NCBI GenBank assembly: GCA_943333275.1
Contig: CALQSQ010000026.1
Span: forward strand, 1-57,382
Direction: 5' to 3'
From: Akkermansia muciniphila
GTDB lineage: Bacteria > Verrucomicrobiota > Verrucomicrobiia > Verrucomicrobiales > V1-33
Length of the DNA: 57,382 bases
The translations under genes and the position numbers were made by a program. Positions 1 to 7,573 of the stretch are shown here, one piece after another (within the stretch, counting starts at the first letter, position 1; each line of letters opens with the position of its first letter). The notes below the pieces were generated by a model that saw only the letters and a program-made list of their open reading frames with translations, searched no databases and was not told the origin of the DNA.

Positions 1-124
1 AGGGTGGAGGGGGGGGGGCGCCTTTGGAGGCCATAGCTTCGTTCAGGCGAAAGCTGACCCAAATCAGGCCACCGGCAATGCCCAAGGCAAAAGCTCCAAA
101 TGTTTTGTAACGAAAAGCACTCAT
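1..124 (-). CDS. Small membrane/secreted protein, N-terminal part only
   Basis: An ATG at 124 opens a frame that runs off the left edge of the window, so at least 41 codons are visible. The peptide starts MSAFRYKTFGAFALGIAGG and has one hydrophobic stretch (about residues 8-24) that could be a membrane anchor or signal peptide. It then reads NEAMASKGA and enters a run of prolines. That proline run is encoded by a ten-base homopolymer (G on the plus strand, 9-18), which is prone to slippage or sequencing error. I recognise no family. The gene would be co-directional with thiG upstream of it, but 342 bases lie between them. The frame is short, so the call is tentative. Confidence 0.35.
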   Translation of the reverse strand, partial: MSAFRYKTFGAFALGIAGGLIWVSFRLNEAMASKGAPPPPP

Positions 125-248
125 AGTCTCAATCTACCTACGAATTCTCCGCTGTCGAGGATCAGAAAATTCACCGGAAACGGGCGGGGGCAGGCAGCAA
201 ATTCGTGAAAAGCTTTTACAAAGCCGGCCACACCATTTGGCCCCCCAT

Positions 249-322
249 GGAGCGCGAAGTTGCACTTCGCACCACCGCGCGCATCCGCCCTTCCAATGGT
301 GCAAATTGCAACTTCGCGCTCC
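249..322. repeat. Nested-palindrome inverted repeat (hairpin element)
   Basis: Two 25-base arms (249-273 and 298-322) are inverted copies with two mismatches; their outer 16 bases are perfect. The loop is about 24 bases. The left arm contains its own palindrome, GCGAAGT-TGC-ACTTCGC (254-270). It lies in the 342-base gene-free stretch 125-466 downstream of thiG. The rest of that stretch shows nothing I can assign. The form is that of a REP/MITE-type non-coding element. Confidence 0.8.
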
Positions 323-466
323 GGCGCATCGGGTTGATTGCCCGTAAAAAGTGATCCCCCGCCTCGAAACAGCCTGGATTGTGATCATGGGAGGGTTGCG
401 GGCGATCCACTAACAAGGTTGTCGTGTGCCTTAAAAGGGCCGGAACTAAAGTGTTAATCCAAGCAC

Positions 467-1255
467 TCATTCCCCCCCTGCCAGCCGGTCCAGAAAAACT
501 CCCAGCGGACTCGTGGCGCTGGCGGAACCCTGCGTTTCCGGCAGTCCCAATTCATAGGCCGTGCGTCCAGACCGAACGGCGGCCTCGAAGGCCCCCGCCA
601 TTTTCCGCGGGTCGCTGGCGATGGCGATGGCGGTATTGACCAGCACGGCATCCGCCCCCATTTCCATGGCGGCAGCAGCATGGCTGGGAGCACCAAGACC
701 GGCATCCACGATCACCGGCACCGTGGCCTGCTCGATGATAATTTCAATCATCCTGCGGGTTTCCAATCCGCGATTGGAGCCAATCGGTGCCGCCAACGGC
801 ATCACCGTGGCCGTTCCCACGTCCTGAAGTCGCTTCGCCAGCACCGGGTCGGCATTGATATAGGGAAGAACGGTGAACCCTTCCTTTACGAGCATTTCCG
901 CAGCCTTGAGCGTCTCTATAGGGTCGGGCAGCAAATAGCGGGGATCCGGATGGATTTCCAGCTTCACCCACTTGGGCAGACCAGCCGCTGCCGCCAGGCG
1001 GGCCAGGCGCACCGCTTCCTCGGCAGTATTGGCCCCGCTGGTATTGGGCAGGAGCAGGTAGCGTTTGGGATCAATAAACTCGAGAATATTGGCAAACGGA
1101 TCCTGTTTTCCGGTCAAATCCGCCCTCCGCAGGGCCACGGTTACGATCTCAGTGCCGCTGGCATCAAGGGCTGAGCGCATCGCCTCGGGGGAGGAAAATT
1201 TACCGGTTCCAAGGAGCAGGCGGGAGGAAAAGGTGCGGTCAGCAATGGTGAGCAT
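467..1255 (-). CDS. thiG: Thiazole synthase ThiG
   Basis: ThiG forms the thiazole phosphate moiety of thiamin from 1-deoxy-D-xylulose 5-phosphate, dehydroglycine and ThiS-thiocarboxylate, in the cytosol. The 262-residue product has the usual family length and a (beta/alpha)8 pattern. Visible marks are the N-terminal [10 protein letters not shown], the [18 protein letters not shown] segment, Lys98 in [10 protein letters not shown] (the Schiff-base lysine of the family), and the phosphate-binding glycine segments [20 protein letters not shown] and [10 protein letters not shown]. The ATG at 1255 gives a standard N terminus. No thiS, thiF, thiH or thiO is next to it, so the gene stands apart from the rest of the pathway here. 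It is transcribed divergently from the protease gene at 1420. Confidence 0.96.
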   Translation of the reverse strand: MLTIADRTFSSRLLLGTGKFSSPEAMRSALDASGTEIVTVALRRADLTGKQDPFANILEFIDPKRYLLLPNTSGANTAEEAVRLARLAAAAGLPKWVKLEIHPDPRYLLPDPIETLKAAEMLVKEGFTVLPYINADPVLAKRLQDVGTATVMPLAAPIGSNRGLETRRMIEIIIEQATVPVIVDAGLGAPSHAAAAMEMGADAVLVNTAIAIASDPRKMAGAFEAAVRSGRTAYELGLPETQGSASATSPLGVFLDRLAGGE

Positions 1256-1419
1256 GGGGTAAATTCAGATTTGGGGGAGGCGGGGATTCGCTTTCTCTAT
1301 GCCATGTGACTCAAATAGTCCACGACGTCCTTACTGCCCGCTTGAAGTTTCCAGACAGGGCCGTTACTGCTGACCGCTTGTTCATCGCTGCCCGCTTCGC
1401 CGCTGGCACCCTCTATTTC

Positions 1420-2187
1420 ATGAAACTTCCCTCTTACCGACTCGGCCGCCTCTGGGGCATTGATGTTTTCGTGCACTGCACGTTTCTCATCATTCTCCTC
1501 TACTATGGGATCCCCGAATGGACGGAGGCAAAAAATGCGGGCCTCTCCAATCGCGATGCCTTCCACAGCGTGGCCAACCTCATCACGTTGATCTGTGGCA
1601 TCTTCTGCTGCGTCGTGCTCCACGAATACGGCCATGCCCTGACCGCAAGGCGCTTCGGGGTCGGCACGGTCAATATCACCCTGTATCCCATCGGGGGCGT
1701 GGCGTTGCTTAAAAACATCCCGGAGAAGCCAATGCATGAATTGATCATCGCCGTGATGGGACCGGCAGTAAATCTCCTGATCATCCTCATTTTGCTAGCG
1801 GTATATGGCGTGGCTCATTTCATCAATCTGAACCAGCCTCAAAACGCCGCATTAACGCAATCGATGATGGTCTGGGGTGGCTTTTTCAGAAATATTTTTT
1901 GGGCCAACGTAGCCATGATTGTCTTCAACCTCATCCCGGCTTTTCCCATGGATGGTGGCCGGGTGTTGCGGGCGCTCCTGGCAATGAAATACGATCGCGT
2001 GCGCGCCACGGACTTTGCGGCATTCGTCGCCAAATGTCTGGCCGTCTGCATGGGCGTGTATGGATTCATGTCTCACCGCGATTTCCTGCCCATCATTGCT
2101 CTCTTTGTGTGGATGGGAGCCACCCAGGAGGCGGCTTTTGTCCGGTATCAAGCTTCCCGAAAATATCATGAACCTGAATTGGAATAG
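1420..2187 (+). CDS. Site-2 protease-type membrane metallopeptidase (M50)
   Basis: This 255-residue protein is an intramembrane zinc protease of the M50 (site-2 protease/SpoIVFB-like) family. The zinc motif H68-E-Y-G-H72 lies in a hydrophobic helix, and the third ligand is Asp178 in NLIPAFPMDGGRVLRAL, the typical second motif. Several further membrane helices are visible (about 17-30, 52-68, 108-132, 155-172). I chose the ATG at 1420 because MKLPSYRLGRLWGIDVFVH fits the family's N terminus, while an upstream in-frame ATG at 1306 adds 38 residues of non-family sequence. No CBS or PDZ domain is present, so it is a minimal version. Its last 20 bases overlap the start of the next gene. The substrate cannot be told from the sequence. 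Confidence 0.9.
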   Translation: MKLPSYRLGRLWGIDVFVHCTFLIILLYYGIPEWTEAKNAGLSNRDAFHSVANLITLICGIFCCVVLHEYGHALTARRFGVGTVNITLYPIGGVALLKNIPEKPMHELIIAVMGPAVNLLIILILLAVYGVAHFINLNQPQNAALTQSMMVWGGFFRNIFWANVAMIVFNLIPAFPMDGGRVLRALLAMKYDRVRATDFAAFVAKCLAVCMGVYGFMSHRDFLPIIALFVWMGATQEAAFVRYQASRKYHEPELE

Positions 2188-3868
2188 CAGCAAACTGACC
2201 CACGGCTGGCAGCGTGGGGTGAACGCCTTCTACTGGGGCCTTGGCTTCAAGGAGGAGGATTTTGACAAGGCCCAGGTGGGCATCGGCGTCCCCCTGCTGG
2301 ATGGAAATCTTTGCAATGTGCATGCCCACGCGCTGGCCATGAAAATCAAGGAGGGCATTCAGCAGCAGGGCCTGATCGGCTTCCCCTTCGGTGTCTCCGC
2401 CGTCAGCGATAACATCACCCAGGGCCACGAAGGTGGAAACGCCTCCCTGCCCAGCCGCAATCTCATTGCCAACGGCGCCGAAATGGTGGTCAGCTCCCAT
2501 TGCTACGATGCCCTGATCGGCCTGCACCACTGTGATAAAAATGGCCCGGGCTTTGCCATGGCTCTGGCGCGTCTAAACTATCCCGGCCTCATCGTGAGCG
2601 GTGGCAGCATCCTCCCTGGCTGCCATGCCCAGCGACCCGTGACCATTCTGGATGCCTACGAAGCGCAGGCCGCCGCCGCCATCGGCACGATGACTTTTCA
2701 GGAGAGCGAAGCCATCATTCGCGCCGCCTGCCCCGGACCCGGAGGATGCGGGATCGCGGCAAGTTTTAATACCTGGGGCATCACCCTCGAGGCCCTGGGT
2801 CTCATGCTCCCGGACAGCTCCTCCATTCCCGCCACCGATCCCGCGAAGCAGAAGGAAAGCACGCGCATCGCCGCCGCCGTGAAGAACCTGCTGGCCAAAA
2901 ATTTGCGTCCTCGCGACATCTTAACCAGAGCCGCCTTCACCAATGCCATGACTGTCATGGCGGCCATTGGCGGCAGCACCAATGGAGTGCTCCATTTGCT
3001 GGCGCTGGCGCAGGAAGCGCAGGTAAATTTCACGCTGCACGACGTCCAGGCCATCTGCCGCCGCACTCCCGTGCTGTGCAATTTCGCACCGCGTGGTAAG
3101 GGAACCATGGTCGATCTGCACAGACTCGGCGGCACCTCCATGCTGCTGAAACATTTCTGGATCGCAGGAATGCTGGACGATTCCTGCATGACCGTCACCG
3201 GAGGTCGCCTGGGCGAAATCCTCTTCGATGCGCCGGAACTCCCGCCGCATCAGGACCTCATCGCCGCTTACGATGCCCCCTTTAAAGCCCACGCCGATAT
3301 GCAGGTGTGCTTCGGAAATCTCGCCCCGGACGGCATCATGTTCAAAGTCAGTTCCATGGCCAGCCCGCAATTTCGCGGTCAGGCGCTTTGTTTCACCGAT
3401 GCCCGCGCCGTGCAGGATGCCGCCACGGCGAAAAAAATCCGCCCGGGTCACATCGTCGTCCTGCGCGGATTGGGGCCGGTGGGCAGCGGTATGCCCGAAG
3501 TCCTCGTGGCCACGGCCGCGCTTTCCACGCCGGACCTGGAGGGCAGGGTGGCCCTCATTTCGGACACGCGGGTCAGTGGCGTCAGCCATGGGGCCATTGG
3601 CGTGCATTGCGCGCCGGAAGCCGCTGTGGGCGGACCCATCGCGTGGGTTCAGGATGGCGATTCCATCGAGTTCGATTTGCTCGAGGGGAAAATCCACTGG
3701 GACATTTCAGAGCCCGAACTGGCACGTCGCCGCCAGCAGTCCCCCACCCCGGTGCCGAATCATTTGCGCACGTATCTGGCGGATTTCGCGGCCACGGTAT
3801 CGCAGGCGAACTTTGGGTGCGTGCCCCGGCATGTGAGATTGGCCGCTGACAAACATCTTACAAACTAG
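2168..3868 (+). CDS. IlvD/Edd-family dehydratase (dihydroxy-acid dehydratase-like)
   Basis: The product (566 residues) belongs to the iron-sulfur IlvD/Edd dehydratases, which remove water from dihydroxy acids or sugar acids. The three cluster cysteines are present: Cys49 (GNLCNVHAHALA), Cys122 (HHCDKNGPG, with Asp123 and Lys124 as the metal/carbamate pair) and Cys194 (ACPGPGGCG). The catalytic serine segment DTRVSGVSHGAIG is also present. The ATG at 2168 lies inside the end of the protease gene (20-base overlap), so the two may be translationally coupled. The spacing of motifs is closer to IlvD than to sugar-acid dehydratases, but SSHCYDALIGLHHCDKNGPG and the N terminus diverge from standard IlvD. 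No other branched-chain amino acid genes are nearby, so the substrate is open. A second, only distantly similar family member lies at 48058-49824. Confidence 0.85.
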   Translation: MNLNWNSSKLTHGWQRGVNAFYWGLGFKEEDFDKAQVGIGVPLLDGNLCNVHAHALAMKIKEGIQQQGLIGFPFGVSAVSDNITQGHEGGNASLPSRNLIANGAEMVVSSHCYDALIGLHHCDKNGPGFAMALARLNYPGLIVSGGSILPGCHAQRPVTILDAYEAQAAAAIGTMTFQESEAIIRAACPGPGGCGIAASFNTWGITLEALGLMLPDSSSIPATDPAKQKESTRIAAAVKNLLAKNLRPRDILTRAAFTNAMTVMAAIGGSTNGVLHLLALAQEAQVNFTLHDVQAICRRTPVLCNFAPRGKGTMVDLHRLGGTSMLLKHFWIAGMLDDSCMTVTGGRLGEILFDAPELPPHQDLIAAYDAPFKAHADMQVCFGNLAPDGIMFKVSSMASPQFRGQALCFTDARAVQDAATAKKIRPGHIVVLRGLGPVGSGMPEVLVATAALSTPDLEGRVALISDTRVSGVSHGAIGVHCAPEAAVGGPIAWVQDGDSIEFDLLEGKIHWDISEPELARRRQQSPTPVPNHLRTYLADFAATVSQANFGCVPRHVRLAADKHLTN

Positions 3869-3975
3869 TTACATCCGGCTGACCCAATGGATGGTAGCTT
3901 AGGGAAACTTGGAGCCATCGCACCCGGGCATTTCCGGGGAGCGAGACATCAACACTCCAACCCAAAATCCATCCC

Positions 3976-5340
3976 ATGAAAACATTTCTCCTCAGCCTGC
4001 TCAGTGCCAGCCTGATGGCCGGCGCTGCACACGCAGCGCAAATCGAACTCAAGGCGGAAGTCGCCAAATCCGTACTGCCCGCCGGACAGAAACATCTCAC
4101 GCATCTCAAAGTTGGCCTGACTGGCATTCCGGTAAATCAGGACAAACCACGCACGCCGGTCAATCTCGCCATCGTGCTGGATCGATCCGGATCCATGAAC
4201 GGACCCAAGATCGACCACGCCCGCAGCGCCGCCTGCCTGGCGGTGCGTTCGCTGGCTCCCACCGACATCGTTTCCATCATCACCTTTGAACAGGGTGTGG
4301 AAATTCTCGTCCCCGCCACCAAGGCATCCGATCAGGAAGGCATCTGCCGGAAGATCCGGGAAATCCGCACCGCTGGAGGCACGGCTCTCTTTGCAGGTGT
4401 CAGCAAAGGCGCGGAGGAGATGCGGAAATTTCTCTCCAAGGAATCCATCAACCGCGTCATCCTCCTCTCCGATGGCCAGGCCAACGTGGGCCCGAATTCA
4501 CCCGAAGCCCTCGCGGAACTCGGGTCCTCCCTCATCAAGGAGGGCATTTCCGTAACCACCATCGGCCTCGGCACCGGCTACAACGAGGACCTCATGACCA
4601 AACTCGCGGAAAAAAGCGATGGCCGCCACGCCTTCGTCGATCAACCGGATCAACTCACGTCCATCTTCGCCGATGAAATTAACAGCGTTCGCTCCGTCGT
4701 CGCTCAAAGAATCCGTATCGAAATCCTCTGCGATCCCGGCGTTCGCCCGGTCCGCGTGCTTGGACGGGAGCCAATCATCGCCGGTCAGAAGGTCAGCCTG
4801 GACCTCAATCAAATTTATAGCCAGGAGGAGAAATATCTCATTCTGGAAGTCGAAGTCCCGAACGGCACCAACGGCCTCACTCGTGACCTGGCCCGGGTCG
4901 AGGTCACCTACGACAACCTCGCCACCAGGGAACCGGAACACGTGAATCAAACCGTCGCGGTGAAATTTTCCGACAACCCGGTCGAGGTGGAAAATTCCGT
5001 GAACAAGAAAGTTATGATTTCTACCGTGACGCAGATTGCTACCTGCAACTCAGCATGGGCCATCCAGCTTCGCGATAAAGGAAATATCAAGGAAGCAAAG
5101 CAGGCCTTGCTCGACAACGGAGCTTACCTTTCAAATGAAAACATCTATTTGGGAAGTGATGAGTTGGCCAAGTTAGGGACGATCAACATTGTGGATGGAA
5201 ACAACATTGATCAAGATTGGGAGGCCAATCGTAAAATGATGAAGGACACCAATTACAACAACAGCCAGACTCAAGGGAAATCCGTGGAAGGCGCCTACAA
5301 CCGCCGCATCCCTTCCCCAACTGAAAAGGTGAAAAAATAA
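3976..5340 (+). CDS. Secreted von Willebrand factor A domain protein
   Basis: The 454-residue product has a clear signal peptide (MKTFLLSLLSASLMAGAAHA, cleavage after about residue 20). A VWA domain covers about 60-245, with a complete MIDAS metal site: D69-R-S71-G-S73, the downstream TALFAG threonine, and the LLSDGQAN aspartate. It is therefore likely to bind a ligand through a divalent metal. The part after the VWA domain is predicted beta-rich followed by a helical tail, as in bacterial inter-alpha-trypsin-like VWA proteins. No transmembrane anchor or lipobox is visible. It is followed 21 bases later by a sensor kinase gene on the same strand, which suggests that the two act together. No Shine-Dalgarno sequence precedes the ATG. 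Confidence 0.9.
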   Translation: MKTFLLSLLSASLMAGAAHAAQIELKAEVAKSVLPAGQKHLTHLKVGLTGIPVNQDKPRTPVNLAIVLDRSGSMNGPKIDHARSAACLAVRSLAPTDIVSIITFEQGVEILVPATKASDQEGICRKIREIRTAGGTALFAGVSKGAEEMRKFLSKESINRVILLSDGQANVGPNSPEALAELGSSLIKEGISVTTIGLGTGYNEDLMTKLAEKSDGRHAFVDQPDQLTSIFADEINSVRSVVAQRIRIEILCDPGVRPVRVLGREPIIAGQKVSLDLNQIYSQEEKYLILEVEVPNGTNGLTRDLARVEVTYDNLATREPEHVNQTVAVKFSDNPVEVENSVNKKVMISTVTQIATCNSAWAIQLRDKGNIKEAKQALLDNGAYLSNENIYLGSDELAKLGTINIVDGNNIDQDWEANRKMMKDTNYNNSQTQGKSVEGAYNRRIPSPTEKVKK

Positions 5341-5361
5341 TTCACACGCCTCCGTCCAAAT

Positions 5362-6885
5362 TTGAAATCCTCCATCGTCCTCCCACTCCTGCTTCTCGTG
5401 GCGCTGCCACTGGCGGGACTGGCATGGCTGGGAGCACGCATGGTGGACGGTGAACGGGCCCGGGTGCGGGAGGGACTGTCGCAGGTGATGGAGGAGCGGC
5501 TGGCGGAAATGAACAATGTTATTTCCCAAGCCATTCAGGCGACCGAGCGCGAGCTCACCCAAGCCCTCACCATCACCGACGAGTCCACCGACAGCCTGCG
5601 TGAGATTTCCCGCAGTCAACGCTTGATCCAGCAGGTCGTCCTGTTCGCGGCGGATGGCCTGCGGCGGCATCCTTCCATGAAGGCTGAGGAGCAGTCCAAT
5701 GAGGAGGCGGCCTTTTTGGAGCGCACCGCCTCTCTGTGGCAAAGTGGTGTGCGTCTGGGCTCAACCTTTAATGAAAATGGATCCTCCCCAGATCAGGGCT
5801 GGCAGGCTTGGTTCCACGGGAATGGCCCGCACTACCTCTACTGGCATCGCCTCGTGTCGGGAAATGTACTGGCGGCCGAGGTCCCCACAGCCTCGCTACT
5901 CGCGGAGGTCATCGCGAAACTTCCCGCGAGCCAGATTAGCGATGCCTCGGGCTTTCAACTCACCGATCCCCAGGGAACCTCCTGGTATGAATGGGGCACG
6001 CCGCCGACTCAGTCACTCACGAAACGCGCGCCGCTGCCGGCTCCTCTCAGCGCCTGGACCATGAGTGTGCAAATGGCGGACGTCGTCGGCCAGAGTGCTT
6101 CACCCTGGAATTTGCAGTTGGTCCTCGGTCTGGCCACCGCCGCCATTGTGATGGGGTTGATCGCGTGGCATTTGTATCGCGAGAGTTCGCGGGAAATGCG
6201 ACTGGCCGGGCAGCGCGTGAGTTTCGTGAATCAGGTCTCGCACGAATTGAAAACTCCGCTGACGAACATTTCACTCTATGCGGAACTGGCGGAGCAACGC
6301 CTGCCGGAGGATGCATCGGCGGCACGCGAATACCTCCAGGTCGTAACCACGGAGAGCGCCCGCCTCAGCCGCCTCATCAGCAATGTGCTGACCTTTTCCA
6401 AGCACCAGCGCGGCAGCCTGCAACCCCGCCTGGCGGAGGTGAATTTGCAGGAACTGCTCAGCGGGATCGTGGAGCAATTCCGTCCGGTGCTGGCGGCGAA
6501 AGAGCATCGGCTCAATGCCGATTTGTCGATCACCCGCACGGTACGCACGGACGCCGACATGGTCGGACAGATCGTCGGGAATCTTTTGAGCAACGTGGAG
6601 AAATATGCCGGCTCTGGCGGCGAGGTCATCCTGTGCGCAAAGCAATCCCCCACCGCCACTTTCATCAGTGTGCGAGACCATGGCCCGGGCATTCCCCCGG
6701 CGCATCAGGAGCGCATTTTCGAAGCCTTCTATCGTGTGAGCGACAACCTCAGCGACGGACACTCCGGCACTGGTCTGGGGCTGAGCATCGCCCGCGATCT
6801 GGCCCGTTCGCTAGGCGGCGATTTGCGTTGTGAAACGCCCCCCGGCACCGGTGCCCTTTTCATCCTCACCCTGCCAAACCCATGA
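5362..6885 (+). CDS. Sensor histidine kinase, TTG start
   Basis: A 507-residue membrane sensor kinase. The first helix (about 4-25) and a second helix (about 251-270) enclose a periplasmic sensor region of about 225 residues that I cannot assign to a known fold. The HisKA motif QVSHELKTPLT has His294 as the phosphoacceptor. The ATPase domain shows the N box (NLLSNVEKYA), G1 (DHGPGIP), F box (FEAFYRVSD) and G2 (GTGLGLSIARDLARSLGG). I start it at the TTG at 5362 because this gives a charged, then hydrophobic, N terminus (MKSSIVLPLLLLVALPL); the first in-frame ATG (5443) would destroy the first helix. The stop overlaps the response-regulator start by 4 bases (ATGA). The upstream VWA protein may be its ligand or modulator, which is inference. 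Confidence 0.93.
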   Translation: MKSSIVLPLLLLVALPLAGLAWLGARMVDGERARVREGLSQVMEERLAEMNNVISQAIQATERELTQALTITDESTDSLREISRSQRLIQQVVLFAADGLRRHPSMKAEEQSNEEAAFLERTASLWQSGVRLGSTFNENGSSPDQGWQAWFHGNGPHYLYWHRLVSGNVLAAEVPTASLLAEVIAKLPASQISDASGFQLTDPQGTSWYEWGTPPTQSLTKRAPLPAPLSAWTMSVQMADVVGQSASPWNLQLVLGLATAAIVMGLIAWHLYRESSREMRLAGQRVSFVNQVSHELKTPLTNISLYAELAEQRLPEDASAAREYLQVVTTESARLSRLISNVLTFSKHQRGSLQPRLAEVNLQELLSGIVEQFRPVLAAKEHRLNADLSITRTVRTDADMVGQIVGNLLSNVEKYAGSGGEVILCAKQSPTATFISVRDHGPGIPPAHQERIFEAFYRVSDNLSDGHSGTGLGLSIARDLARSLGGDLRCETPPGTGALFILTLPNP

Positions 6886-7565
6886 CCATTCTCATTGCCG
6901 AAGATGATGCCCTCACGCGCCGCGGACTGGTGGAAATTTTCACCAACGAAGGATGGAAAGTGGTCGCCGCCGCCGATGGCGATGAAGCGCTCAACGCATT
7001 CCATCAGGCCAAACCGGACGCCGTCTGCCTCGACATCATGATGCCCAAACGCAGCGGTTACGATGTCTGCAAGGAAATCCGCCGGCATGATCCTCACATC
7101 CCCCTGCTCTTCCTGAGCGCCAAGTCCGAGGAGATCGATACCGTGCTGGGGCTGGAACTCGGCGCTGACGATTTCATCATCAAACCCTTCGGCGTCTCCG
7201 CCCTCCTCGCCAGAGTGCGGGCAGTCACCCGCCGCTGCCTCGCCCGCCAATCGTCCACCTCGCAATCGGCGGAATTCCTCATGGGAGACCTGCGCGTGGT
7301 GCCCGGCGATCTCCGCGCATGGCGTGGTGAGCAGTCGATGGATCTGAGCCTCCGTGATGTGAAAATCCTCCAGATGCTTTTCAAACATCGCGGGCGTCCG
7401 GTGACACGCGATCAACTCTTCGATGAATGCTGGGGGATGGATTATTTCCCCAACAGCCGCACGCTCGATCAGCACATTTCCCAACTCCGCAAGCGCATCG
7501 AAGCCGACAGCAGCAACCCCTGCCTCATCCGCACCGTGCATGGATTTGGATACCGCTTTGAATAA
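6882..7565 (+). CDS. OmpR/PhoB-type response regulator
   Basis: A 227-residue two-domain regulator, the cognate partner of the preceding kinase (4-base ATGA overlap). The receiver domain (1-120) has the acidic pair EDD at 7-9, the phospho-acceptor Asp51 in CLDIMMPK, Ser79 in LFLSAKSEE and Lys101 in IIKPFG. The C-terminal winged helix (about 135-225) shows the OmpR signature LSLRDVKILQMLFKHRGRPV and a typical ending FGYRFE. It most likely binds direct repeats upstream of its targets; I could not identify such a site in front of the VWA gene. The gene ends 8 bases before a convergent stop codon, with no clear terminator between. Confidence 0.95.
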   Translation: MTILIAEDDALTRRGLVEIFTNEGWKVVAAADGDEALNAFHQAKPDAVCLDIMMPKRSGYDVCKEIRRHDPHIPLLFLSAKSEEIDTVLGLELGADDFIIKPFGVSALLARVRAVTRRCLARQSSTSQSAEFLMGDLRVVPGDLRAWRGEQSMDLSLRDVKILQMLFKHRGRPVTRDQLFDECWGMDYFPNSRTLDQHISQLRKRIEADSSNPCLIRTVHGFGYRFE

Positions 7566-7573
7566 GGCACAGC

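Noticed and set aside
1306..1419. Upstream ATG extending the M50 protease by 38 residues
   Set aside because: The added sequence does not resemble the family N terminus and overlaps the likely divergent promoter with thiG.
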